Assembly: GCF_943193195.1 (NCBI RefSeq)
Contig: NZ_CALPDG010000006.1
Coordinates: 1-64,000, forward strand
Direction of reading: 5' to 3'
Origin: Mediterraneibacter agrestimuris
Lineage (GTDB): Bacteria; Bacillota; Clostridia; Lachnospirales; Lachnospiraceae
DNA: 64,000 nucleotides
This document shows, one piece after another, positions 33,103 to 41,865 of this stretch (position 1 is its first letter; every line of letters begins with the position of its first letter). Both the position numbers and the translations under genes were made by a program. Under the pieces are notes generated by a model, which made no database searches, was not told the DNA's origin, and worked only from the letters and a program-made list of their open reading frames with translations.

Positions 33103-34832
33103 ATCTTACTATTGACAATAAAGCGATCAGTGTTCCAGCCGGCACTACAATTATGGATGCCGCAGAACAGAATGATATCGTAATCCCAAGATTATGTTAT
33201 TTAAAAGGCATCAACGAAATCGGCGCCTGCCGTGTCTGCGTTGTGGAAGTAGAAGGACAGGATAAACTGATTCCATCATGCAATAATACAGTAGAAGAAG
33301 GCATGATCGTATATACTAACAGCCCGAGAGTCCGTATGAACCGTAAAAATACAGTGGAACTGATACTGTCCCAGCATGACTGCCAGTGCACAGCCTGTGT
33401 CAGAAGCGGCAACTGTTCTTTACAGAAGCTTGCCAATGATCTGAATATCATTGACTTACCATTCCGTCAAGAATTGGAGATCACACCATGGAAACAGGAT
33501 TTTCCATTGATCCGCGACTCCAAGAAATGTATCAAATGTATGCGCTGTGTTCAAATATGCGACAAAGTACAAAGCCTAAATATCTGGGATGTGGAAAGCA
33601 CAGGTTCCCGTACAACTGTAAATGTATCCAAGAACCGCAAGATTGAAAATGCAGACTGCTCTCTCTGCGGTCAGTGTATCACGCACTGCCCGACTGGAGC
33701 ACTGCGTGAACGTGACGATACAACAAAAGTATGGAGAGCCCTCCACGATCCAAAGAAGGTAACTGTGGTTCAGGTAGCTCCTGCCGTTCGTACCGCATGG
33801 GGCGAAGCTCTGGGGCTTAGCCGTGAAGAAGCAACTATGGGAAAAATTGCAGATTCTTTGAAACGGCTGGGATTTGATTATGTATTCGATACTACATTTA
33901 CGGCAGATCTGACGATCATGGAAGAAGGCAACGAGTTTATCAAACGGTTCACCTCCGGTGAATTAAAAGACAGACCCATGTTCACTTCCTGCTGTCCGGG
34001 ATGGATCCGCTTCATTAAATCGCAGTATCCTCATCTGGTGAAACAGCTTTCCACGGCTAAGTCACCGCAGCAGATGTTCGGCGCAGTGATGAAAACCTAT
34101 TTTGCAAAATCCATCGGCGTCAATCCTGAGAATATGTACACCGTATCTATCATGCCATGTACTGCAAAAAAAGGCGAGTGCAATATGGAACTCTTCTATG
34201 AAGAATATGCCGGGCATGATGTAGATACCGTACTTACAACCCGTGAACTGACACGTATGATTCGTTCTGCACACATCAAGCCGTCGACACTTGAGGACGT
34301 CGAATGTGATGAACTGATGCGTGACGCTTCCGGCGCCGGAGTCATCTTCGGAGCAACCGGCGGTGTCATGGAGGCTGCGCTTCGTTCCGCTTACTTCCTG
34401 ATCACAGGAAAGAATCCTGATGCTGATGCATTTAAGGATGTACGCCGTACACAGGAAGATGAATTTACGATGACGGCAGAAGTACCAATCGGCGATATCA
34501 CTGTAAAAGCAGCCATCGTCAGCGGACTTGGCAATGCCCGCCGTCTTATTGACCAGATTGAACGTGAAGAAGTACATTTTGATTTTGTTGAAGTTATGGC
34601 TTGCCCTGGCGGATGTGTAGGAGGAGGCGGTCAACCGATCCACGACAATAAAGAACTTGCTCTGGAGCGCGGAGAGCGACTGTATTTCTTAGATGAAACC
34701 AATAACTTAAGATTCTCTCATGAAAACAAAGACGTACTGAAACTATACGAAGACTTTATGGAAGCTCCGCTTTCCCATAAGGCACATATGCTTCTGCACA
34801 CTGACCACAATGCGTGGGAAATGCCGAGGTAA
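33096..34832 (+). CDS. hydA: [FeFe] hydrogenase, group A catalytic subunit
   Basis: Cytoplasmic hydrogenase of 578 residues, close to the clostridial CpI type (574). Domains: N-terminal [2Fe-2S] (ACRVCVVEVEGQ), the His/Cys-ligated [4Fe-4S] motif HDCQCTACVRSGNCSLQ, two 4Fe-4S motifs (CIKCMRCVQIC and CSLCGQCITHCP), then the H-cluster domain with P1 TSCCPGWIRF, P2 MPCTAKKGEC and P3 MACPGGCVGGGGQP. All H-cluster cysteines are present. A compact C-terminal small-subunit-like tail follows. The gene begins inside the preceding flavoprotein gene with AAAGGAGG before the ATG. Likely role: disposing of fermentation electrons as H2, coupled to NAD(P)H through its partner. Maturases HydEFG are not in the window. 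Confidence 0.95.
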   Translation: MVNLTIDNKAISVPAGTTIMDAAEQNDIVIPRLCYLKGINEIGACRVCVVEVEGQDKLIPSCNNTVEEGMIVYTNSPRVRMNRKNTVELILSQHDCQCTACVRSGNCSLQKLANDLNIIDLPFRQELEITPWKQDFPLIRDSKKCIKCMRCVQICDKVQSLNIWDVESTGSRTTVNVSKNRKIENADCSLCGQCITHCPTGALRERDDTTKVWRALHDPKKVTVVQVAPAVRTAWGEALGLSREEATMGKIADSLKRLGFDYVFDTTFTADLTIMEEGNEFIKRFTSGELKDRPMFTSCCPGWIRFIKSQYPHLVKQLSTAKSPQQMFGAVMKTYFAKSIGVNPENMYTVSIMPCTAKKGECNMELFYEEYAGHDVDTVLTTRELTRMIRSAHIKPSTLEDVECDELMRDASGAGVIFGATGGVMEAALRSAYFLITGKNPDADAFKDVRRTQEDEFTMTAEVPIGDITVKAAIVSGLGNARRLIDQIEREEVHFDFVEVMACPGGCVGGGGQPIHDNKELALERGERLYFLDETNNLRFSHENKDVLKLYEDFMEAPLSHKAHMLLHTDHNAWEMPR

Positions 34833-34885
34833 AAATAATTTTATTATCAAAGGATCAACTCCTCTTTCCTTAGATAATGCCCCAT

Positions 34886-34926
34886 AAAGAAGGAATGTGG
34901 TTTTTACTGCATTCCTTCTTTTTTCG
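34886..34926 (+). terminator. Intrinsic terminator of the hydrogenase operon
   Basis: AAGAAGGAATG (34887-34897) pairs with CATTCCTTCTT (34910-34920) around a 12-nt loop and is followed by TTTTTCG. Confidence 0.85.
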
Positions 34927-35048
34927 TCATTTTGACGTAAAATGACAGTATTATATAATTAATTCTGTATATATTGCCGATATATATATTATACAGGCGT
35001 TTCTGATATCCAGACCATCTTCAGAGACAGCCATTTAGGAGGTAAAAC

Positions 35049-37184
35049 ATGAACAACAAGGAACCGTTCACAATAACACAGACAACACCTCAAACAAAAG
35101 CGGAGAAAATGATCAATAAACTGAATCTTCCCCGCACCATACATATGGTCCCATTGGACATCATCAGCGGTTTTGAAGTACGTCCCGGATTCTATGAGAT
35201 TAATGGTGCCACCGCTATTCCCGGAGGTGTTAACTTTACTGTATATTCTCATGGTGCAGCCTCTATTGAACTGCTCTTATTTCACCGGACGGAAGAGACG
35301 CCTTTTGCTGTTCTTCCATTTCCAGACCATTACCGAATTGGAAATGTATACTCCATGATCGTATTTAAGCTTAACATCGAAGATTTTGAATATGCTTACC
35401 GGGTAGACGGACCTTATGTTCCAGAGAAAGGTCTGATATTTAACAAAAACAAATATCTTCTGGATCCTTATGCCAAAGCGGTCACAGGTCAGAGTCAGTG
35501 GGGTGATACCTCTCCCCGCGGACAGCATTATAAAGCCCGCGTTGTAAAGGATGATTTTGACTGGGGTGATATAACAACGCCTCGTCTTCCCACAGAAGAT
35601 CTGGTTATATATGAAGTACACGTAAGAGGATTTACCAGGCACGATTCTTCCGGTGTAGAGCACCCCGGAACTTTTTCCGGTCTTTTAGAAAAGCTTCCTC
35701 ATCTTCTGGAACTGGGAGTCAATGTGGTAGAACTGATGCCGATCTTCGAGTTTGACGAGATGCAGGATTACCGGGAAATTGACGGCGAAAAGCTGTATAA
35801 TTACTGGGGATATAATACAGTAAGCTTCTTCGCCCCCAACACCAGTTATTCAGCAAGTAAAGAATATAACCGTGAAGGCAATGAATTAAAACATCTGATC
35901 CAGGTTTTCAACCAGCATGGAATCGAGGTATATCTGGACGTAGTACTCAATCACACAGCAGAAGGGAATGAACAAGGACCTTTCTTTTCCTTCAAGGGCT
36001 TTGACAACAATATTTATTATCTGTTGACACCGGAAGGCCATTATTACAATTTCAGCGGCTGCGGTAATTCATTGAACTGTAATCATCCTATTGTGCGCCA
36101 GATGATTTTAGACTGCCTGCGTTACTGGGTCGTCACTTACCATATCAACGGCTTCCGTTTCGATCTTGCCTCCATCCTCGGACGCAATGAAGATGGTTCT
36201 CCAATGAACAAACCGCCGCTTCTGCAAGCCCTTGCTTTCGACCCGATCTTAGGAGATGTGAAGCTGATCGCCGAGGCATGGGATGCTGACGGACTCTATC
36301 AAGTCGGTTCTTTCCCGTCTTGGAACCGCTGGGCTGAATGGAACGGAAGATACCGTGATGATATGCGCAGATACTTAAAAGGAGACGAGGGAATGGCACA
36401 TGCTGCAGCTTTGCGTATCGGCGGCTCCCGGGATATCTACGAACCAAGCACCCGGAAGAATGCTTCTGTTAATTTCTTCACCTGCCATGACGGTTTTACA
36501 TTAAATGATCTATTCTCCTATAACACGAAGCACAATGAAAAAAATGGCTGGAACAATACCGACGGCGCCAATGACAACAACAGTTGGAATTGCGGAATCG
36601 AGGGCGACACAGACAATCCAGACATCCTGACACTCAGAAGACGGATGATGCGCAATGCTGTTACACTCCTTATGTGCAGCCGCGGTATACCCATGTTTCT
36701 TGCCGGAGACGAATTTTGCAACTCACAGTTCGGCAACAACAATGCATACTGCCAGGACAATATTACTTCCTGGCTGGATTGGAATCTGCTTGAAAAAAAT
36801 CGGGCGATGTTTGAATTTTTCAAATATATGATCCATTTCCGCAAATCTCATCGTATACTGCGCACTAATGTCAGCAACGGTGCAAGCGGATTTCCGGATC
36901 TAAGCTTCCACGGCACTTCTCCGTGGTGCGGAAAATTTGCCGACTATGACCGATATGTAGGCGTAATGTTTGCCGGACAGGACCAAAGTTCTGGTCCCCA
37001 GACCATCTATATTGCCTCTAACGCCTATTGGGAAGATGTGCATGTAACGCTGCCTGCTCTTCCGGCTTCTATGTGCTGGCAGATTGCTGTAGATACATGG
37101 GAAGCACACCAGGAAATCCGCCCGCTGAACGGCGATCAGATTACTATTCGTGCGAGAAGTATCGTTGTACTGGTGGGAGAATAA
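35049..37184 (+). CDS. glgX: Glycogen debranching enzyme, GH13 isoamylase/GlgX type
   Basis: Cytoplasmic GH13 enzyme of 711 residues. An N-terminal CBM48-like domain (about 55-170) precedes the barrel. Conserved regions are DVVLNHTAEG (region I), GFRFDLASILG with the nucleophile Asp (region II), LIAEAWDADG with the acid/base Glu (region III) and FFTCHDGFTLNDL (region IV). These match GlgX/isoamylase proteins that hydrolyse alpha-1,6 branches of glycogen or its limit dextrins. No signal peptide is present, so the substrate is internal or imported. AGGAGG precedes the ATG at 35049. The gene is apparently monocistronic. Confidence 0.9.
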   Translation: MNNKEPFTITQTTPQTKAEKMINKLNLPRTIHMVPLDIISGFEVRPGFYEINGATAIPGGVNFTVYSHGAASIELLLFHRTEETPFAVLPFPDHYRIGNVYSMIVFKLNIEDFEYAYRVDGPYVPEKGLIFNKNKYLLDPYAKAVTGQSQWGDTSPRGQHYKARVVKDDFDWGDITTPRLPTEDLVIYEVHVRGFTRHDSSGVEHPGTFSGLLEKLPHLLELGVNVVELMPIFEFDEMQDYREIDGEKLYNYWGYNTVSFFAPNTSYSASKEYNREGNELKHLIQVFNQHGIEVYLDVVLNHTAEGNEQGPFFSFKGFDNNIYYLLTPEGHYYNFSGCGNSLNCNHPIVRQMILDCLRYWVVTYHINGFRFDLASILGRNEDGSPMNKPPLLQALAFDPILGDVKLIAEAWDADGLYQVGSFPSWNRWAEWNGRYRDDMRRYLKGDEGMAHAAALRIGGSRDIYEPSTRKNASVNFFTCHDGFTLNDLFSYNTKHNEKNGWNNTDGANDNNSWNCGIEGDTDNPDILTLRRRMMRNAVTLLMCSRGIPMFLAGDEFCNSQFGNNNAYCQDNITSWLDWNLLEKNRAMFEFFKYMIHFRKSHRILRTNVSNGASGFPDLSFHGTSPWCGKFADYDRYVGVMFAGQDQSSGPQTIYIASNAYWEDVHVTLPALPASMCWQIAVDTWEAHQEIRPLNGDQITIRARSIVVLVGE

Positions 37185-37219
37185 GAATAAAAACTATAGT
37201 CTATACACTACAATATGCA

Positions 37220-37259
37220 ATTTGGGACGCAGTAAATTATAATTTACTGCGTCCCAAAT
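37220..37259. repeat. Perfect 40-bp palindrome between convergent genes
   Basis: Positions 37220-37239 (ATTTGGGACGCAGTAAATTA) are the exact reverse complement of 37240-37259. It lies 36 nt past glgX and 25 nt past the convergent caxA stop. It probably acts as a bidirectional terminator, but neither side has the usual T-run directly after the stem. Confidence 0.8.
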
Positions 37260-37283
37260 CATTGTTCTATTTATTTACTCAAA

Positions 37284-38198
37284 TTATCTCACAATAATAA
37301 ACACCATATATGCTGCATACATACCAACCATGACTGCTCCGTCCAGACGGCTGATTTCATTCCTTCTGCGGCACAAAATCAATGTTATGACCGTTGCGAT
37401 AATCAAAAGCACTGTATCCTGCACTGACAGCGGATTAATCGGAATCGGGGAAATCACTGCTGAAAGTGCAAGCACCATCATAATATTAAACAAATTGGAT
37501 CCAATCACATTTCCAATTGCCAGACCGTTCTCTCCTTTTCGTGAAGCAACTATAGAAGTCACCAACTCCGGTAAGGAAGTTCCCAAGGCAACAATTGTCA
37601 GACCGATCAGATTCTGACTCAGTCCGAATGATGCGGCAATCTTACTTGCATTGTCCACAACCAACTCTCCGCCGAATGCAATCGCCGCCAGACCTCCTAC
37701 GATATATACTACACACCGCAGCGGTGAAAGCACCTCAAATTCCTCTGTACTCTGGATTCGGTTCACCAACGCATCTCTGATTGCCAGGCCTATAAATACA
37801 ACAAATACACTCAGTAAAAAAAGACCATCTATCCGTCCCAGTTTCATATCAAATGCAATCAGTACAAACAGGGTTACCGTAACAAGCGCCGTAGCAAAAT
37901 AATCCCACCGCAGTTTCACCTTAATTGGCAGAATCAATCCACAGGTTCCCAGAACTACCAACAAGTTAAATAAGTTGGATCCAATCACATTTCCCACTGC
38001 AATATCATTATTTCCAGCCATTGCAGCCGTCACGCTGACCGCCAGTTCCGGCGCGCTTGTCCCAAACGCAACAATTGTCAAACCGATGATAATACTCGGC
38101 ACACGAAGCGTTTTCGCAACAGAAGAACTTGCCTCTACAAAATAATCTGCACCTTTAATTAACAGGAAAAATCCAGCCAGCAAAAGTAGATACATCAT
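37284..38198 (-). CDS. K+-independent Ca2+/Na+(H+) antiporter, CaxA/YrbG family
   Basis: Inner-membrane cation exchanger of 304 residues built from two homologous halves of about five helices. The two alpha-repeat motifs are FGTSAPELAVSVTAAM and LGTSLPELVTSIVAS, each followed by GNVIGSNLFN, which carry the ion-binding Glu residues. I start at 38198 because AGAGGAA precedes that ATG pair; an in-frame ATG at 38231 would add a charged leader and has no good ribosome-binding site. It lies on the same strand 120 nt after the anti-sigma factor gene, with no clear terminator between them. Confidence 0.88.
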   Translation of the reverse strand: MMYLLLLAGFFLLIKGADYFVEASSSVAKTLRVPSIIIGLTIVAFGTSAPELAVSVTAAMAGNNDIAVGNVIGSNLFNLLVVLGTCGLILPIKVKLRWDYFATALVTVTLFVLIAFDMKLGRIDGLFLLSVFVVFIGLAIRDALVNRIQSTEEFEVLSPLRCVVYIVGGLAAIAFGGELVVDNASKIAASFGLSQNLIGLTIVALGTSLPELVTSIVASRKGENGLAIGNVIGSNLFNIMMVLALSAVISPIPINPLSVQDTVLLIIATVITLILCRRRNEISRLDGAVMVGMYAAYMVFIIVR

Positions 38199-38317
38199 GA
38201 TTTGATTCCTCTTTTCTTTTGTATTTCTCAAATAGTTTTATGCTTTGTGTCTTCATACACTGTGCAATATTATATCAGAACACAAAACAAAAATCTGCAT
38301 TTTTTTGAAATATCTTT

Positions 38318-39118
38318 TTAATATCTGTTCCTCCCTTTATGTCTTCTCCCGTTTCCGTTTCCATGCTTTCGATTACAATTATTACCGGAACACAAATTAT
38401 TATTCTCTTCATTCTGCACTTCTATTCCGTCCGCACCTTCCGACAGTTCATTTATCCAACTTCGGATCTGATGCATCGGAAGATCCTTTATCTCCTCCAC
38501 TGTCACGGCGGCATCCAGTTGTTTCAATTCTAAAAATGCTTTGTATTTGCCAAGTGACAGCCCCGCCTCATGTGCGGCTTTTGCTTCCTCCGGATTGCAG
38601 GAACTACAGGTAACATTTCTGCTCGCCATCGCTGTACAGGATGTAATACCTGATATCATTTTCTCATTCGTCTTCTCATTTTCACCGGATACTGTAATCG
38701 AAACTGCCTGTGCATCTTCCAGATATTTCTCCTTTTCAAAACTTCCCAGCAACACCTCTATCGCATCTCTGTAATCCATATATCTCAAATCCAGTTCAGA
38801 AAGAAGAACCTCTCCATCTTTATTATAGCCTTTTTCCGATACAACTTTATCAAATCGGTTAATCCCAAGCTCTACTGATGGATTCACATCTACACTGACT
38901 GCAGAAACCGGTATCATAAAAACAGTCCATCCCCACACACTGATCATCAGAAAAAAGAAACATGCCATGACTGCTGCCATTCTCCATTGCATCCTTCGAT
39001 ACCCACATCCTTTTTCCTGCATCTTCTGTAAAACAGCATTTTTTGTATAGTCTTTCAGTTCTTCTTCTGCCTGTATTTCTCCAAAAGCCTGTTTTATATT
39101 TTCATGCAAATCCGTCAC
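38318..39118 (-). CDS. Anti-sigma factor, RsgI-like membrane protein
   Basis: Single-pass membrane protein of 266 residues. A cytoplasmic N-terminus (1-46) is followed by a transmembrane helix (about 47-70, MAAVMACFFFLMISVWGWTV) and an extracytoplasmic domain starting VSVDVNPSVELGINRFDKV. The latter is the signature of RsgI-type anti-sigma factors. The C-terminus is Asn/Arg-rich and basic (NRKHGNGNGRRHKGRNRY). It overlaps the sigma factor gene by 17 nt, so they are made together. The outside domain presumably senses a surface signal and releases the sigma factor. Confidence 0.82.
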   Translation of the reverse strand: MTDLHENIKQAFGEIQAEEELKDYTKNAVLQKMQEKGCGYRRMQWRMAAVMACFFFLMISVWGWTVFMIPVSAVSVDVNPSVELGINRFDKVVSEKGYNKDGEVLLSELDLRYMDYRDAIEVLLGSFEKEKYLEDAQAVSITVSGENEKTNEKMISGITSCTAMASRNVTCSSCNPEEAKAAHEAGLSLGKYKAFLELKQLDAAVTVEEIKDLPMHQIRSWINELSEGADGIEVQNEENNNLCSGNNCNRKHGNGNGRRHKGRNRY

Positions 39119-39584
39119 CTCCCAGCTGCTCCTTCAGCTTCTCTCTGGAACGCTTCAGAAGTGTATACACTGTATTGACATTTCTTCCCAACATTTTTCC
39201 GATTTCAGCCGCTGTATATTCTTCATAATAATGCAGATACACTACATCCCGGTATTTTTCCGGAAGTGAAAGAACAGCTTCCAGTATTTCACTATGTTCA
39301 GACTTCAATTCAACCGTCTGCGGCAGACATTCCTCCAAAGAAACGGTACGGCTCCTAAAAAAACTCTTCATCAAATCCTTACAGGCATTGACTGTCACGC
39401 GGATGAACCATGCCTTTTCGTGTTCTACATTTTCAAAAACAATAGAACTAAGGACATATTTCAAAAACACTGTCTGAAATATGTCCTCTGTATCTGCGTA
39501 ATTTTTCAAATGAACCATACAAATCCGGCGAATCGTATCCGCATATGCGTCGACTGCCCTGTTCACTTCCGCCTCACTCCGCAT
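39102..39584 (-). CDS. ECF-type RNA polymerase sigma factor
   Basis: Sigma-70 family protein of 160 residues with only regions 2 and 4. Region 2 includes IRRICMVHLKNYADTEDIFQTVFLK; region 4 includes LPEKYRDVVYLHYYEEYTAAEIGKMLG and NVNTVYTLLKRSREKLK, a clear HTH. It is encoded between a small secreted protein gene (22 nt upstream) and its membrane anti-sigma factor (overlap 17 nt). Targets are unknown; such units are usually autoregulated. Confidence 0.9.
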   Translation of the reverse strand: MRSEAEVNRAVDAYADTIRRICMVHLKNYADTEDIFQTVFLKYVLSSIVFENVEHEKAWFIRVTVNACKDLMKSFFRSRTVSLEECLPQTVELKSEHSEILEAVLSLPEKYRDVVYLHYYEEYTAAEIGKMLGRNVNTVYTLLKRSREKLKEQLGGDGFA

Positions 39585-39605
39585 TGTTATCCCTCTAAGA
39601 AATAA

Positions 39606-40148
39606 TTATCTTCCATGTCTCCCATGGTGACCCATACCGGCTCCGCCGCCATTGCCCATTCCGGCTCCGTTGCCATAGCCCATTCCGGTTCCGTTACAAT
39701 ACCCCGTTCCGGCTCCATTTCCATTACCGTAATACTGGTCACAGCTTCCGTCATAAGCCGGATTTACACAAGCTCCATCTCCGTAAATACACACACCCTC
39801 ATGCATTGTACCGCATACCGGGCATTGATTGAAAACTTCCTCTGTCACATATGTGACATTATCAGTCTCAACATTCTGTACACTATTTCCATTCTCGACA
39901 TTCTGCACATCCTGTGCCACATTAGCATATCTCAGATTCTTGATATTTTGCGCAGCAGATCCCACTCTTAATCCACTCTGCCTCAAGCCTCCGCAGAATT
40001 TACCCATACACTCTGATATCCCGTAAAAATCACAGATGCCGTCGTTGTTTTGATCCACATAATTTCTGCCGCCTGCTGCAAATGTATTCATACTTCCGCA
40101 GAAAAGCACTCCGCACATCGTCAAAACTACCAATATTTTTTTCTTCAT
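39606..40148 (-). CDS. Small secreted Cys-rich protein with an EF-hand-like loop and Gly/Asn-rich tail
   Basis: Exported protein of 180 residues; I start at 40148 because GGAGGA lies just before that ATG. A signal peptide (about 1-24) is followed by YVDQNNDGICDFYG, a Ca2+-loop-like D-x-N-x-D-G-x-C-D segment. The middle has several Cys pairs (ISECMGKFC, QCPVCGTMHEGVC) and NVQNVENG-type repeats. The tail is a run of GNG/GMG units ending in GHHGRHGR. I do not recognise a characterised family; similar ferritin-like or metal-binding roles would be guesses. It is the first gene of the sigma/anti-sigma unit and may be the sensed or regulated surface component. Confidence 0.72.
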   Translation of the reverse strand: MKKKILVVLTMCGVLFCGSMNTFAAGGRNYVDQNNDGICDFYGISECMGKFCGGLRQSGLRVGSAAQNIKNLRYANVAQDVQNVENGNSVQNVETDNVTYVTEEVFNQCPVCGTMHEGVCIYGDGACVNPAYDGSCDQYYGNGNGAGTGYCNGTGMGYGNGAGMGNGGGAGMGHHGRHGR

Positions 40149-40237
40149 AGCATATTCCTCCATTGTTATCTGATCACTTATGTCTCTCTAATTATAATAC
40201 GATCAGCACCTGCAAATCCTTTCATAAAGTAAAATTT

Positions 40238-41614
40238 TTATTTATTGAACATGGACCAATATCCCTGTACGAAGATAAATAATACAATTAACGGCAAAAT
40301 ATAAGACACATATACTCTTGCCCATTTCGGGAATTTGATACCCTCTCCGCTGTTCGCTTCTTCTGTAAACCTTTTCCATCCCCATCCGTAACGGCTGGTA
40401 CAGAACAAAAGATACACAAGGCTTCCCAACGGCAGAAGATTATTGCTTACAATAAAGTCTTCAAAATCCAAAATTGTAGAACCTTCTCCCAACAGTTGTA
40501 CACCGCTTAACACATTAAAGCCAAGCAGACATGGGAGCGACAGAATAATGATCGCAGCCAGATTACAGAGAACAGCCTTCTGTCTGCTGCATCCAGTCAG
40601 ATCCATTGCAAAAGAAAGAATATTCTCGAACACCGCTATAATCGTAGATGCCGCTGCAAACATCATGCATAAGAAGAAAAGACTTCCCCAGATCCTTCCG
40701 CCGCCCATAGCGTTAAAAATATTCGGCAGCGTGATAAAAATCAAGTTCGGACCGCTGTCCGGATTGACTCCGAAAGCAAAACACGCCGGGAAGATGACCA
40801 ATCCCGCAATCAATGCCACACAAGTATCCAGCGCTGTAATACAAATAGCTTCTCCTGTCAGGCTTCTGGACTTATTAATGTAGCTTCCGAAAATCGCAAT
40901 TGCCCCGATACCAAGGCTCAATGTAAAAAAGGATTGTCCCATTGCCGCAAAGACAACTTCCATCAAACCTGCTTCCTTGATTTTACTAAAGTCAGGCAAG
41001 AGATAGAATTTCAGACCTTCTCCCGCCCCCGGCAATGTTGCGGAACGTACTGCAAGTACAATCATCAATACAAGTAAAAGAACCATCATTGCTTTTGTAA
41101 TCTTCTCAACACCCTTCTGGAGTCCCCGGCTGCAGATTGCAAAACAAGCTGCAACAACAATCACCATACATAGCGCCATCAATCCCGGCTGCCCCATCAA
41201 TGCACCGAACTCTCCCGCGACGCCTTCTGCATCAAGTCCTTCAAACTTTCCAACCGCCATCTTCACAAAATAGAGAAACATCCAGCCGCCGATGGTAGTA
41301 TAGAACATCATCAGCAGATAATTCCCAGCCATAGCGCCATATTTATACCAATGCCACTTTGTTCCCTCAGGCTCCAGCTTGTCAAAAGACAGCGCTGCAC
41401 TCTTCTGGCTTGCACGTCCCACTGCAAACTCCATAACCATGATCGGAAGTCCCAAAACCAACAGGAAGAACAAATAGATCAGCACAAAAGCCGCTCCGCC
41501 GTAAGCTCCTGTTATATATGGGAATCTCCATACATTTCCCAGACCGATCGCACAGCCTGCAGATATCAAAATGAATCCCAGCCGTGAACCAAACTTTTCT
41601 CTTTTCATCCTCAT
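40238..41614 (-). CDS. Sodium-dependent neurotransmitter:symporter (NSS/SNF) family transporter
   Basis: Integral membrane protein of 458 residues with about 11-12 helices, opening with SAGCAIGLGNVWRFPYITG, the classic NSS sodium-site motif. Further markers are LPIMVMEFAVGR and MGQSFFTLSLGIG. Bacterial members import amino acids (tryptophan, tyrosine, leucine or alanine) with Na+. Substrate is not readable. The third codon (ATG at 41608) is better spaced from GAGGG than the first and may be the true start. The 251-nt space to the GH36 gene (41615-41865) holds one hairpin without a U-run and a short repeat core at 41675-41688. Confidence 0.9.
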   Translation of the reverse strand: MRMKREKFGSRLGFILISAGCAIGLGNVWRFPYITGAYGGAAFVLIYLFFLLVLGLPIMVMEFAVGRASQKSAALSFDKLEPEGTKWHWYKYGAMAGNYLLMMFYTTIGGWMFLYFVKMAVGKFEGLDAEGVAGEFGALMGQPGLMALCMVIVVAACFAICSRGLQKGVEKITKAMMVLLLVLMIVLAVRSATLPGAGEGLKFYLLPDFSKIKEAGLMEVVFAAMGQSFFTLSLGIGAIAIFGSYINKSRSLTGEAICITALDTCVALIAGLVIFPACFAFGVNPDSGPNLIFITLPNIFNAMGGGRIWGSLFFLCMMFAAASTIIAVFENILSFAMDLTGCSRQKAVLCNLAAIIILSLPCLLGFNVLSGVQLLGEGSTILDFEDFIVSNNLLPLGSLVYLLFCTSRYGWGWKRFTEEANSGEGIKFPKWARVYVSYILPLIVLFIFVQGYWSMFNK

Positions 41615-41674
41615 TCCCTCTCTTTAACTACTCATTCTTTAAAACAGTCCTTACCGTTCTTATTGCGAAAATAT

Positions 41675-41688
41675 GTTACTGCTCACGG
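41675..41688 (+). repeat. Core of a recurring intergenic element (GTTACTG-TCACGG)
   Basis: GTTACTGCTCACGG here differs by one base from GTTACTGTTCACGG at 52551-52564. The surrounding hairpin seen in the other copies is not obvious, so this may be a decayed copy or chance. Confidence 0.35.
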
Positions 41689-41865
41689 TCGAAATGCGCA
41701 GTTTATGTGCATTATATTATTTTTCCAATAACTATGATGATAAACACTGCTCGTTCTATAAGTACTATGGATACCAAATGATTTCCAAACCTTCTGGTAT
41801 TTTTTTAGAACATAGCAAGTATACCTTATCTTCTCTTATTTGTAAATGGTTCTTTATACACTTCA

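Noticed and set aside
34062-34643. Minus-strand open frame of 193 codons inside hydA
   Set aside because: It lies opposite H-cluster motifs and has no start signal; a shadow of coding bias.
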